Source: Desulfocarbo indianensis
Lineage (GTDB): Bacteria > Desulfobacterota > Desulfarculia > Desulfarculales > Desulfarculaceae
Direction: 5' to 3'
DNA: 64,000 bases
NCBI GenBank assembly: GCA_001184205.1
Contig: LBMP01000004.1
Span: 385,755 to 449,754 of the forward strand
Below are positions 27,550 to 36,188 of the stretch, piece by piece. Made by a program: the position numbers and the translations under genes. The notes under the pieces are model-generated. The model was not told the origin of the DNA. It did not search any database and saw only the letters and a list, made by a program, of their open reading frames with translations. Each line of letters begins with the position of its first letter. The stretch's first letter is position 1.

Positions 27550-28548
27550 ATGAGCACGCGCAAGCCCAATGGCGGGGAGAGAGTCCCCACGGCTCCGGCG
27601 ACCCTGGCCCAGGAATTGGCCCGGCACGAAGAGCGCCTGGCCGCCTCCAGAAAAGGCCAACGCCTGGGCCTGGCCCTGACCACCATGCCCAAGCTGGAGC
27701 AGGCCACCGGCGGCTTGCGCGGGCTCATGCTCCTGGCCGCCGCGCCCAACGTGGGCAAGACCGCCCTGGCCGTGCAACTGGGCCTGGACGCGGTGCAGAG
27801 CGACCCCCAAGCCTGCTTTTTATTCCTTAGCCTGGAGATGCCCCGGAGCGAGATAGCCACCCGCCTTTTGTGCAACCTGGCCCGCTTGGACTGGTCGCGG
27901 CTGGTCATGGGGCCGGGGCCGCAAGGCTTCAGCCCGGAGGAACAGGAGGCCCTGGCCGCGGCCCGCGGCAAGCTCGGCGAGCTGGGCCAGCGCGTAATGA
28001 TCCTGGACGCCGGCAATTTCGCGGAGCCCACCGTGCGGGGGGCCCTGGCCAGCCTGGAAGAGCTCAAGGCCCGTTCCGGCTGCGGCCGGGCCCTGGTGCT
28101 GGTGGATTATTTGCAGGTGTTCCCCCTGCCCCAGGAGGTGCGCCGGGAAAGGGGCCTGCGCAGCGACCTGGACGTGGACCGCTGGCGCATCGGGGCCATG
28201 AAGGAGCTGCGGGATTTATCCGGCGAGGCGGTTTTGCTGATCTCCGAGGTCAACAAGCCCGAACCAGGCAAGATTTGGGCCGGCTCCCTGGAGGACATCA
28301 CCGGCAGCGCCCGCGGCAGCTACACGCCGGACATGGTGTTTTTGTTGCAGGCCCTGAACCGGGAGGAAAGCGCCCAGGAGTTGGGCGGCAATCCCCAGGA
28401 GGCCAGGTCCACCCTCAAGCGCCTGGGCATGAGCTTCAACCGCCTGGTAATAGCCAAGGGCCGCGACGGCGTCACCCGGGGCAGCATAGACATGACCTTT
28501 TTCTACCGCCAGGCCCGATTCGCCCAGGGCTTCCGGCATCTGTTCTAG
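27550..28548 (+). CDS. DnaB-C/RecA-fold P-loop ATPase
   Basis: A 332-residue protein resembling the C-terminal motor domain of replicative helicase DnaB and RepA-like ATPases. Walker A is AAAPNVGKTAL (about 63-73), then FLFLSLEMPRSEIATRLL (the DnaB SLEM motif), Walker B ALVLVDYLQVF near 190-200, and a QLSR-like region as ISEVNKPEPG. The DnaB N-terminal collar domain is absent, replaced by 40 mostly charged residues, so it is not the housekeeping helicase. Position between DUF202 and an unknown small gene gives no clear role. Confidence 0.75.
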   Translation: MSTRKPNGGERVPTAPATLAQELARHEERLAASRKGQRLGLALTTMPKLEQATGGLRGLMLLAAAPNVGKTALAVQLGLDAVQSDPQACFLFLSLEMPRSEIATRLLCNLARLDWSRLVMGPGPQGFSPEEQEALAAARGKLGELGQRVMILDAGNFAEPTVRGALASLEELKARSGCGRALVLVDYLQVFPLPQEVRRERGLRSDLDVDRWRIGAMKELRDLSGEAVLLISEVNKPEPGKIWAGSLEDITGSARGSYTPDMVFLLQALNREESAQELGGNPQEARSTLKRLGMSFNRLVIAKGRDGVTRGSIDMTFFYRQARFAQGFRHLF

Positions 28549-28563
28549 ATCGGAGATATAGCA

Positions 28564-28917
28564 ATGCTTGGCTTGGAAGAATTGAAGGCCGACCCCCAAT
28601 TGGTGGCCCAGATAGATTGGCACATCACGCCGCAGGAGGCCTTCGAGACCTACCAGCTCAAATCGCCGGGCAACTGGCGGGGCGGCAACCTGCCGCCGGT
28701 TTATTATTTCTATATCTCCACCTGGCAGGGCCAGGAGCCGCGCCTGTTCTTGGTGCAACGCAGCCTCAAGCACAGCGAGGAGATCGCGGAAATCCAAGCG
28801 CCTCCCGAGCTTCTGCGCGCCGCGGTCGCCGAGCAGGACAAGGCCATGGTGCCCAAGGGCCAGGCCGCCATAAGCGGGGAACTCCGCGATTGGCTGCAAG
28901 AACGCCTGAGCCCATAG
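28564..28917 (+). CDS. Unknown 117-residue protein
   Basis: No family recognised. It is mixed alpha/beta without a signal peptide or membrane helix, with the notable segment WHITPQEAFETYQLKSPGNW and a Tyr-rich strand PPVYYFYIST. The start ATG at 28564 follows GGAGAT. It lies 15 bases after the DnaB-like ATPase gene, so the two are probably cotranscribed and functionally linked. Confidence 0.6.
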   Translation: MLGLEELKADPQLVAQIDWHITPQEAFETYQLKSPGNWRGGNLPPVYYFYISTWQGQEPRLFLVQRSLKHSEEIAEIQAPPELLRAAVAEQDKAMVPKGQAAISGELRDWLQERLSP

Positions 28918-29001
28918 GGCGCTGTCCCAGGTCAGGCGGCTCAGGCTATCCAGATGCCGGGCCCACGGGTTCGCTTTGACGGGCGGCGGCCGGCGGCCCG
29001 C

Positions 29002-29352
29002 TCAAGGCAGGGCGGACAGGTTGCGGAACATGAAAAAGGCGGCCCCCGCCAGGCACAGGCTGGCCCACAGATAATCCCAGGTTAGTTCCTGCTTGAGGTA
29101 GACCACGCAAAAAACCGCGAACACGCCCATGGTCAGCATCTCCTGCATGACCTTGAGCTGCGGCAGCGAGTAGAACTGGCTGCCCAGGCGGTTGGCGGGC
29201 ACTTGCAGGCAATACTCGAAAAAGGCGATGCCCCAGCTCACGGCGATGACGATGAATAGAGGCGTGGCCCGCATGTCCTTTAGATGGCCGTACCAGGCGT
29301 AGGTCATGAAGACATTGGACAGGGCCAATAACAGAATCGGCGCAAAACGCAT
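29002..29352 (-). CDS. DUF486 small multihelix membrane protein
   Basis: 116 residues with four hydrophobic helices, matching DUF486, a family in the drug/metabolite transporter superfamily. Conserved features are SNVFMTYAWYGHL and a central AVSWGIAFFEYCLQVPANR. Function unknown. The ATG at 29352 is supported by AGAGGTGG upstream and by family length; an in-frame start 46 codons earlier would run through the terminator hairpin. Confidence 0.85.
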   Translation of the reverse strand: MRFAPILLLALSNVFMTYAWYGHLKDMRATPLFIVIAVSWGIAFFEYCLQVPANRLGSQFYSLPQLKVMQEMLTMGVFAVFCVVYLKQELTWDYLWASLCLAGAAFFMFRNLSALP

Positions 29353-29390
29353 GACGCGCCACCTCTTGTGAGCGGTTGATGACAAGCCGC

Positions 29391-29427
29391 GAAAACCCCA
29401 AAGGCTCCGGCGGCCTTCGGGGTTTTT
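29391..29427 (-). terminator. Intrinsic terminator on the minus strand
   Basis: On the minus strand, AACCCCGAAGGC and GCCTTTGGGGTTTT form a stem of about 11 bp with one mismatch around CGCCGGA, ending in TTTT. It closes transcription of the carboxypeptidase gene, about 190 bases past its stop and about 40 bases before the DUF486 start. Confidence 0.7.
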
Positions 29428-29617
29428 GTGTGGCCCGCTCCCCACGGAGCGGAGCTGATAATTCAGAGCGACCCCCCGCTGAATACGCATCGGCAGAGGG
29501 GCCCGCCGGTATTAAATATGATGAGCGCGGCGGGAGGCGTCAATGCAAATCACATGGTCCGGCCCGCCGCTTTTTAGGAGCCGCCGCCCTGGGCGCGGTC
29601 GAGAAACGCGTCTTATC

Positions 29618-30388
29618 CTACTGCACCTCTGCGAACATTTCGGGCCGGTATTCAAAGTGCATGGTGTCGTAGTGATACCACCTGCCGCCCCAGACAAAAC
29701 CGTGCCGCTCGAATATCTCCACGATCTCCCGCGGGATCAGATTCTCGTAGCGGTATTTCTGGTCCCATAGCCAATAATGCGTATTTTTGTTGTCCAGGTC
29801 GATGGCGATGCCGTAGCTGTGCGGGCTCAACCGCGTGGTTCCCTGAATGGGACGGTATTGAAAAGTGCTGTCGATATTTTTTAGATACTTCATGTATTGC
29901 GGCGGGAGCCTGTCAAGCTCATTGGAAACTTTCTGCAACTGCGCCGCGGCGTTTTCCCGGCAGTTGAATAGCAGCTTCTTGCCTTCATTGGCCGGCAGCC
30001 AAGTAATTTTCACCAGGTTTTTCTCCACCTCGCTTTTCGTGGCGCCGTAGAGTTTTTTCAGGAGGGCGTCGTTGCGGAAACGGCCGGGATCGAAATCCAG
30101 GGCCGGCGGTGCGATGGGGGCCAAGGCCGGATAGGCTTGGGCGAAGTGGTCCTTTATGTCGGCGTGCTCCAGCTTTTGCCGGAGGGTTTGGGGCTTGCCT
30201 TCATCATAGGGCAGCCAGGTCCCATCCGCGAAAAACACCTTGTTGTCTTTCACCGCTTTCACGCTGGGGTAGTGCAGCAGTAATCGGGGACCATCTTGGG
30301 CGGAGGCGGGACCCGCGGCCTCGGCGGGAAAAGATGCCAGCGCCGCGCAAACCACCAGGACGCAAAAGGAGAACCAAGCGTGTTTCAT
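29618..30388 (-). CDS. Exported M15-family DD-carboxypeptidase-like protein
   Basis: About 256 residues. A signal peptide (MKHAWFSFCVLVVCAALASFPAEAAG) precedes a periplasmic domain. Zinc-peptidase motifs of the M15/VanY type are present near the C terminus: SPHSYGIAIDLD (His-x6-Asp) and WYHYDTMHFEYR (final zinc His). The likely activity is trimming D-Ala or another bond in peptidoglycan peptides. ATG at 30388 gives the clean signal peptide. A lipoprotein gene lies 68 bases upstream on the same strand. Confidence 0.8.
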   Translation of the reverse strand: MKHAWFSFCVLVVCAALASFPAEAAGPASAQDGPRLLLHYPSVKAVKDNKVFFADGTWLPYDEGKPQTLRQKLEHADIKDHFAQAYPALAPIAPPALDFDPGRFRNDALLKKLYGATKSEVEKNLVKITWLPANEGKKLLFNCRENAAAQLQKVSNELDRLPPQYMKYLKNIDSTFQYRPIQGTTRLSPHSYGIAIDLDNKNTHYWLWDQKYRYENLIPREIVEIFERHGFVWGGRWYHYDTMHFEYRPEMFAEVQ

Positions 30389-30456
30389 CGAGATGCGGCT
30401 CCCATGCTGCAGTAGCGGAAAAGCGGCCGTGGTCGAAGACAACCCAGAGCGGCTCC

Positions 30457-30900
30457 TTACTTTTTGTCATCATCCTTGGGAACAAAAGTCAGCAATTTTT
30501 CATCCACGGTTCCCAAAATCTTCCTATAGATAACCTTCAGCTTTTTTTCATCGGTGGTTATTTTATAATCGGTTTCCTTTTCAATGTCAGTGGCCACCAT
30601 CAATACCAATTGCTTGGCCTGGAACGACAAGCGCTCCATCAACTGACTCGATCTTTGCATTTGTTGAAACATGGCGTTGGACTTGCTTTCGCCGGCCGCG
30701 TTGATGGCGGATTTGGCCGCCGACCAGTATTCAGTCGAGACGGCCTTCAGCTTGGCGACGTCTTCCTTGTATTGATTGCTTAGCAATTGCCCGGTTTTGC
30801 TTTCCAGCTCGGCGTCGCTGGGGCCGGAACCTTGGCCGCATGCCATGATTAACAGGAAGAACATGGAAATCGTAACGATAAGAATCGTCTTTTTGTACAT
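30457..30900 (-). CDS. Putative lipoprotein
   Basis: 147 residues. The N terminus MYKKTILIVTISMFFLLIMACGQ is a lipoprotein signal peptide with lipobox LIMAC, cleaved before Cys21. The mature part is hydrophilic and largely helical (Lys/Glu/Gln-rich), possibly coiled coil. Low GC compared with neighbours. No family recognised. The ATG at 30900 follows GGAGGG; the frame is open upstream but without a signal sequence. Confidence 0.75.
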   Translation of the reverse strand: MYKKTILIVTISMFFLLIMACGQGSGPSDAELESKTGQLLSNQYKEDVAKLKAVSTEYWSAAKSAINAAGESKSNAMFQQMQRSSQLMERLSFQAKQLVLMVATDIEKETDYKITTDEKKLKVIYRKILGTVDEKLLTFVPKDDDKK

Positions 30901-31112
30901 GGTCAACCCTCCGCTGCAGGTCGCATGACGGCCGGGGGCGGTGGAAACTGTTACCGCGGCGATTCTCGCCGGCCGGCCGACTTGGGGGCATACTAGCCCA
31001 GTTGGCTCGGGCCGGGCAAGCGGATAGCGCCATGCCCCTGGAGCGGGCTCGCCAGGGAGGCGCTTGGCAGGCCGTCTGTTATGCCCCCGCGGGTTGCGAT
31101 GGCTGCCCCGCT

Positions 31113-31859
31113 TCATAAGCAGAATAACCCGCTGGTTTTCAGGGGGGCGCGTCTGGACTCCTTCAATAGCTCAGCCAGGCTGCCCCGGCCTCGCTTCTCC
31201 GCCGCCTCCAGCATGCGCTGAAAGATCATGGCAGTGACCAGGGCGTCGCCCAGGCTGGTGTGCCGCTCGTGCAGTGGCAGGTTGCACTTGTCGGCCAGCA
31301 AATCCAGGCTGGGCGGGTCGTTGCCGGCCTCCAGGCAAATGGATTGGGAAAACAGGGGCCCCATGGCCAACCTGGCGGTATCCAGCACCAAGTTGCACAG
31401 GGGAAACCCATAGAGGGAGGTCATGACCTTGTTCAGGAAATACAGATCAAAGCGCGCATGATGGGCCACCAGCACCGCGGTTCCCAGGTAGTCCAAAAAG
31501 CGCGGGAACACCTCTTCCACTCTGGGCGCGGCCTCCAAGCGGCCCGGCACAATGCCGTGGATAGCGATGGAGCCGTGTTTGAGGCGGCACTGGGGATTGA
31601 CCAATTCAAAGAAATGGTCATGCAGCCGGATGCGGCCTTCCTGCATACCGATTGCGCCCAGGCTCACGATCTCGTCATGCCTGGGGTCCAGGCCGGTGGT
31701 CTCTATGTCCAAGACCACATAGCGCAATGCTTTGGCGTTCATGCCGCCGGTCAAGCCTTCGATGGCGGCCAGGTTGCGCCGCGCGCAGGCCGGCAGATCG
31801 CGGTTGCGGGCCTTGAAACGGAGCCACCGGTTTCGCAACCGGGCCCGCAGCATGAACAT
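31113..31859 (-). CDS. DnaQ-type 3'-5' exonuclease
   Basis: About 248 residues with a DEDDh-type exonuclease fold: ExoI VVLDIETTGLDP, ExoII LVAHHARFDLYFLN and ExoIII HTSLGDALVTA, supplying the catalytic Asp, Glu and His residues. It resembles DNA polymerase III epsilon but is a stand-alone protein. It starts two bases after the CBS/DUF294 gene's stop. In many proteobacteria such an exonuclease is encoded beside a CBS/DUF294 protein and a symporter; the reason is not known. Confidence 0.85.
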   Translation of the reverse strand: MFMLRARLRNRWLRFKARNRDLPACARRNLAAIEGLTGGMNAKALRYVVLDIETTGLDPRHDEIVSLGAIGMQEGRIRLHDHFFELVNPQCRLKHGSIAIHGIVPGRLEAAPRVEEVFPRFLDYLGTAVLVAHHARFDLYFLNKVMTSLYGFPLCNLVLDTARLAMGPLFSQSICLEAGNDPPSLDLLADKCNLPLHERHTSLGDALVTAMIFQRMLEAAEKRGRGSLAELLKESRRAPLKTSGLFCL

Positions 31860-31861
31860 GC

Positions 31862-33802
31862 TCAGGTCTCCAGGATGAGATGGGTCTGGTAAAGCCAAGC
31901 CAGGCGGTCCTGCAGGCGGTTGACCGCCCGAAAGCTTTCCTTGAGCATCTTGCGCTCCAGGTTGTTCATCAGCTCCGGCGCTATGAAATTATCGGGCTTG
32001 TCGCCCTCGGCCTGCTTTTTGAATTGATGCTGCATGCGCAACAAGGTCATGAAAAGATAGGCCTCGCGCAGGTCGGCGTGGAGCGCGGCATCGAGCAGGC
32101 CCGCCTCCTGGCAGCCGGCCAGCCTGTCCAAAGTGTTGGTCACGGAGAGATCCGCGTCCAGGGCCATGATCCTGGCGGCGTCCACGATGGGGGCCAGGCC
32201 CTTGAGCTTGATGTTGATGGTGGCGGCGTGCTCTCCCTGCTTTTCCATCACCAACTGGCGTAAAAGTCCCAGGGGCGGGCGGTTGTCCAGCGCCCTTTTG
32301 GCCAGAAAACGCAGAAAGTGCCGTTTCTCCCCCACGCCGCGCTTGATGGTCTGGCGCAGGTCCCGGGCCAGGCCTGGGTCGCCGTGCAAGGCCCTGAAAT
32401 CGAAAAACACGCCAGCTTTGAGCAAGTTCTCCCCGCTGGGGTTTTCCAGCCAGGCGGCCACTTGCCCCTGCCACCCGGAGAGGCTCAGGCACCACTGCTC
32501 ATTGGAGGCCATGATCCCCCCGGTGCACAGGGGAAAGCCGTAGCGCTCCAGACCGGCCACCACCTTGCCCCCGAATTCATGGAGCCAGGCTTTCACCCGC
32601 GCCTGCTCGGGCGGGGCGGCGTCGGCGTAAACCAGGCCGTTGTCCTGATCGGTGCTTATGGTCTGCTCCCGCCGGCCCTCGCTGCCCATGGCCAGCCAGG
32701 CGTAGGCGGCCGCAGGCTCTCCCCGTCCCGTGGCGGTCATCTCGGCTTCGGCCAGGGATATGAGCTTGCCGGTGGCCCGGTCGTTCATCTCGGTGATCCA
32801 TTCCATCATCCGGGTCACCGATCTGGTTTGATCCAAGAGCGCCTTCATGACGCGCCGGATTTCAGCGCCCAAGGCGGCCAGTTCCTCCACCGAGGCGGCC
32901 TTGTCCATGTCGCGCATCACGCCCAGGGGAGTGGCCCCCGCGGCCAGTTGGATGTCGTGCTCGCTGATGATGCCGGCCAGGCCGTTGCCGTTTTCCACCA
33001 GAAGATGCCTTACCCCGTGCCGGCCCATCTCCAAGAGCGCGTCAAAGGCGAAGGCGGTGGCGTGAATCGTGCGGGGCCCTTTGGTCATCGCCTTGCGGAC
33101 CTCCAGCTCGCCGGTGAGGCCCTGGGCCAGCACCCGGTTGCGCAAGTCCGTATCGGTGATGATGCCCAGGGCCGCTCCGCCCGGCTGGGCGACCACGATG
33201 GAGCCCACCCGCCTTTGCGACATGAGCTGGGCAGCCTCTCTGACGGATGCGCCGGGCGGGCATACCAAGACCTGCCGGGTCATGAGATCGGCCACCTGTT
33301 GGCCCATGAGATAGGCCTCCAGGCCCTGGCCGGCCTTGGCGCAAGGCATGAGGGGAGCCGAGGGAGCCCCGCGCACCGCGCGGATGTTATGGGCCAGGGA
33401 GTCGGTGAAAAAGCGCTTGAACCGGGCGTTGCCGGCCGCCAGCTCCAGGAAAACGCCGGCGGGCAACAGATAGGCTATGACCTCCTGCTCGGCCGTGACG
33501 TCAAAGAGCGCCTTTTTGCCCTCCAGCAAACTGGCCGCGCCGAAATAGTCGCCCTCGCCGCGGAGGTCCACCGGGATCACCGTGCCGTCTTCGTCGCTTA
33601 TGCTGATGCTCACCGAGCCGGATTTGATGATGTAGAGATGGGCCGGGGGCTCGTCCCCCCGCCTCAAGATGACCTTGAGGCGGGGGTAGTAAGCGATTTC
33701 GATGTTCGAGCCGGCGCGGATCAGTTCATCGCGAGTGAGCACCTCAAAGGGCGGCGCCTGGCCCAGGAAGTCCAACACGGGTTGGAAGGGGAATTCTCCC
33801 AT
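31862..33802 (-). CDS. cNMP-binding, CBS and DUF294 nucleotidyltransferase protein
   Basis: A 646-residue cytoplasmic signalling protein. Residues about 20-140 are a cyclic-nucleotide-binding fold, about 170-290 a pair of CBS domains (typically binding adenosine nucleotides), and about 330-480 a GlnD-like nucleotidyltransferase domain with the motif GSEGRREQTISTDQDN, followed by the DUF294 C-terminal helical domain. It might nucleotidylylate a partner protein. It lies 7 bases downstream of the symporter gene, which suggests control of uptake; that is inference from conserved context. Confidence 0.88.
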   Translation of the reverse strand: MGEFPFQPVLDFLGQAPPFEVLTRDELIRAGSNIEIAYYPRLKVILRRGDEPPAHLYIIKSGSVSISISDEDGTVIPVDLRGEGDYFGAASLLEGKKALFDVTAEQEVIAYLLPAGVFLELAAGNARFKRFFTDSLAHNIRAVRGAPSAPLMPCAKAGQGLEAYLMGQQVADLMTRQVLVCPPGASVREAAQLMSQRRVGSIVVAQPGGAALGIITDTDLRNRVLAQGLTGELEVRKAMTKGPRTIHATAFAFDALLEMGRHGVRHLLVENGNGLAGIISEHDIQLAAGATPLGVMRDMDKAASVEELAALGAEIRRVMKALLDQTRSVTRMMEWITEMNDRATGKLISLAEAEMTATGRGEPAAAYAWLAMGSEGRREQTISTDQDNGLVYADAAPPEQARVKAWLHEFGGKVVAGLERYGFPLCTGGIMASNEQWCLSLSGWQGQVAAWLENPSGENLLKAGVFFDFRALHGDPGLARDLRQTIKRGVGEKRHFLRFLAKRALDNRPPLGLLRQLVMEKQGEHAATINIKLKGLAPIVDAARIMALDADLSVTNTLDRLAGCQEAGLLDAALHADLREAYLFMTLLRMQHQFKKQAEGDKPDNFIAPELMNNLERKMLKESFRAVNRLQDRLAWLYQTHLILET

Positions 33803-33808
33803 CTCCCG

Positions 33809-35332
33809 CTAGCGCTCGAAGCCAACCGCGATGATTTTAGGGTCGGGCTTTTTGGTGAACAGGCTCACCAGGATATAGCTGCCCACCCCCACGATCAAGC
33901 CGGGCAGGATGGGGTATATCCAGGTGGTGCGATAGTAGAAGATGTACCAGATGATGCAGCTTACCGTGGAAAGCACCATGGACACGGTGGAGCCGGCCGA
34001 GGTGCCCCCCTTCCAGTAGAGTCCGCCCATGAGGGGGGCCAAAAAGGCTGAGCCGATCACCGAGAAGGACAACCCCACCAGTACCACCACCACCGCCGGC
34101 GGATTGATGGCGATCAGGAAGGGGATGATGGCCAGGGCTATGGAGGAAACCCTGGTTATCATGAGAATCTTTTCATTGGAGACGCTGGGTTTCAAAGCCT
34201 GGACCACGTCCCGGCCCAGAGAGGTGGCCAGGGTCAGCAAGAGCGAATTGATGGTGGACATGCCGGCGGAGACCACGGCCACCAGAATCACGGCTCCCAC
34301 CGCGGGCGGGAGCATCTTTAGGGTCAGGAAGGGGATCACCTGGTCCGGGTTTTTAAAGAAGTTGGCCAGCTCCGAGGCCGGGACCATTTTAGGCAGCACC
34401 AACCAGGCGAAGGGGCCGATGGAGTAGACGCACAGGGTGAACACCGCCACCAGGATGGGACAGAGGATCATGCCCCGGCTGATGATGCGCTGGTCCTTGG
34501 CGGCGTAGAAGCGGACCACCATGTGGGGCGCCGACAGGAACACGATGCCGATGGCCAGGCTCAAGGTGATCAGGAAGTGAACCATGCGCCCGGCCTTCAT
34601 TATGGGCGGCGGGCCAAAGCCGTCCAAGTGCAGCAGGCTTTCGCCCGATTGGCCGCCTATGACCTGCACCTGCTTGAGCTGCTCGATGCCGGCGCTCCAG
34701 CCTCCCACCTCCACCATGAGCAACACGAAAAGGAGGACTCCTCCGAAGAGGATCAGGGCCCCCTGGATCAGGTCCGTCATGGTGACCGCCCGGAATCCGC
34801 CTATGGCGGTATAGATCATGACCGGGATCAGGGTTATCAGGATGCCCACGATATACGGGATGTCCAACAGGGTCCGAAACGCCTCGCCGGCCGCCTTGTA
34901 AATGGAAACCATGTAGAAGATGTAGGCGAACAAAATGATCGCCGCCGCCACCACGCGCGGCATCACGCTGCCGTAACGAAAGCCCAGGAAATCGGGCAGG
35001 GTGATGGAACCGAGCTTATCGGTGTAATTCCGCAATTTGGGGCCCACCACGATCCAGGCCAGGGAGGCGAACAAAATACAGAAAAACGGGTCGGTGGATG
35101 ACCAGCCGAAACCCATTTGAAAACCATATCCGCCGCCCCCGATAAAGCCCGAGGAGCTGAAATAGGTGGCGAAAAAAGAGAATGACACCACCCAGAGGCC
35201 CAAGGTGCGGCCGCCCACGTAATAATCGGAAAGGGTCTTGCTCCTGAGATAGCCCCACCAGCCGATGCCCATCAAGACCACTATATAAATACCCAGGATC
35301 ACCCAGGCCAAGGTATGGTCATTACCTTCCAT
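33809..35332 (-). CDS. Sodium:solute symporter (SSS family)
   Basis: About 507 residues with 13 predicted helices. Family features include the N-terminal SDYYVGGRTLG, FSSSGFIGGGGYGFQ and AIGGFRAVTMTDLIQG. SSS members use the Na+ gradient to import organic acids, amino acids, sugars or similar; the CBS/DUF294 and exonuclease neighbours are typical of acetate/monocarboxylate-type symporters. ATG at 35332 is chosen because GGGAG lies 8 bases before it; a GTG three codons earlier overlaps that site. The upstream small accessory gene stops 5 bases before. Confidence 0.88.
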   Translation of the reverse strand: MEGNDHTLAWVILGIYIVVLMGIGWWGYLRSKTLSDYYVGGRTLGLWVVSFSFFATYFSSSGFIGGGGYGFQMGFGWSSTDPFFCILFASLAWIVVGPKLRNYTDKLGSITLPDFLGFRYGSVMPRVVAAAIILFAYIFYMVSIYKAAGEAFRTLLDIPYIVGILITLIPVMIYTAIGGFRAVTMTDLIQGALILFGGVLLFVLLMVEVGGWSAGIEQLKQVQVIGGQSGESLLHLDGFGPPPIMKAGRMVHFLITLSLAIGIVFLSAPHMVVRFYAAKDQRIISRGMILCPILVAVFTLCVYSIGPFAWLVLPKMVPASELANFFKNPDQVIPFLTLKMLPPAVGAVILVAVVSAGMSTINSLLLTLATSLGRDVVQALKPSVSNEKILMITRVSSIALAIIPFLIAINPPAVVVVLVGLSFSVIGSAFLAPLMGGLYWKGGTSAGSTVSMVLSTVSCIIWYIFYYRTTWIYPILPGLIVGVGSYILVSLFTKKPDPKIIAVGFER

Positions 35333-35337
35333 GCTGC

Positions 35338-35481
35338 TCACTCCCTTTCACCAGATTTGGGTTTGCGTCCCAATTCGCCGCGCGATATCGCCCGGATGAT
35401 GGCGTATAAGGCCGTGGCGGCTGTTATGACCACGCTCAGCAAATAGAAAATGCCGGTTGAAAAGGGCAAATCGAATAACAT
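35338..35481 (-). CDS. Symporter small accessory membrane protein
   Basis: A 47-residue protein with one transmembrane helix (residues about 9-30) followed by a basic tail, RAISRGELGRKPKSGERE. CAGGAGAAG lies upstream of its ATG. The position directly before an SSS gene, the size and the single helix match the small accessory proteins described next to such symporters. The gene's end provides the symporter's ribosome-binding site, indicating translational coupling. Confidence 0.75.
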   Translation of the reverse strand: MLFDLPFSTGIFYLLSVVITAATALYAIIRAISRGELGRKPKSGERE

Positions 35482-36044
35482 GCCTGACTTCTCCTGTTTT
35501 TGGGCGTTGGCAGATAGTTATACGGTTAACCTAAAGTTGGAATCTTGCGGCGGCCCTGGACATAGATGGGGCGGCAATCTCTCATGGCGTAATGCAAAAA
35601 ATAAGCCGCGAACCAGCGGTGGAGAGCGGAAAAACCCACGCTGGCCGGCGCCATGCGGGCCAGGAGAAAATTTAAAATTATATTGGCCGGTTAGTCCTGG
35701 GAGACAAGCGGTTTTTCAGGCGCGGGCAATGCCGATTTTGCAGGCTATCAGGGTGGACAATAAGTTAATGGCCGCCAAATGGCGTTCCATCATAACCGGC
35801 TTGACGTTTATGTATGACAAAAAGGCATATTGTCATGGTTGGAAGAATTCAGCTCTGATTAGAAGGCATTGGCGGCATATATCTTTTTTAAAATAGTTTA
35901 TCGCTTCCGGCGGTGTCAATTGCCGAGCCATGTTGATCCGGCCAGCCCTGGCGGCGGCCTCGATTCAGGACTGACCCATGCTTAGGTGGCTGGGCCTGCC
36001 CGCCCCAGCATCGCGCAACGCCGCCGGAGCGGAGGCGGCTCTAA
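35482..36044. other. Intergenic region between the symporter operon and nifB
   Basis: About 560 bases with lower GC than the flanks. It must contain the symporter-operon promoter (minus strand). A 148-codon open frame on the plus strand (35450-35896) shows no protein-like features and I do not accept it. Together with 36080-36188 it holds no gene I can support. Confidence 0.4.
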
Positions 36045-36079
36045 GCGCGCCAAGCCATCCGGGGGGTGGCTTGGCGCGC
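36045..36079 (-). terminator. Perfect 13-bp hairpin downstream of nifB
   Basis: GCGCGCCAAGCCA at 36045-36057 and TGGCTTGGCGCGC at 36067-36079 form a perfect stem with a 9-base loop, about 110 bases after the nifB stop. The T-run is weak on either strand. It is the best candidate end of the nif transcript. Confidence 0.6.
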
Positions 36080-36188
36080 GAAGGAATCATCCGGAGATAT
36101 GTAGTCGCTAAGTTCTATCCTCGCTGGCTACCCGCGCCGCAGGCCAATCCGGAGCGGCGCGCTATACCGCCTGCACGGAGCCGCGGCC

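Noticed and set aside
35450-35896. 148-codon open frame in the spacer between the symporter and nifB
   Set aside because: No ribosome-binding site, no domain features, and it overlaps the small accessory gene on the opposite strand.
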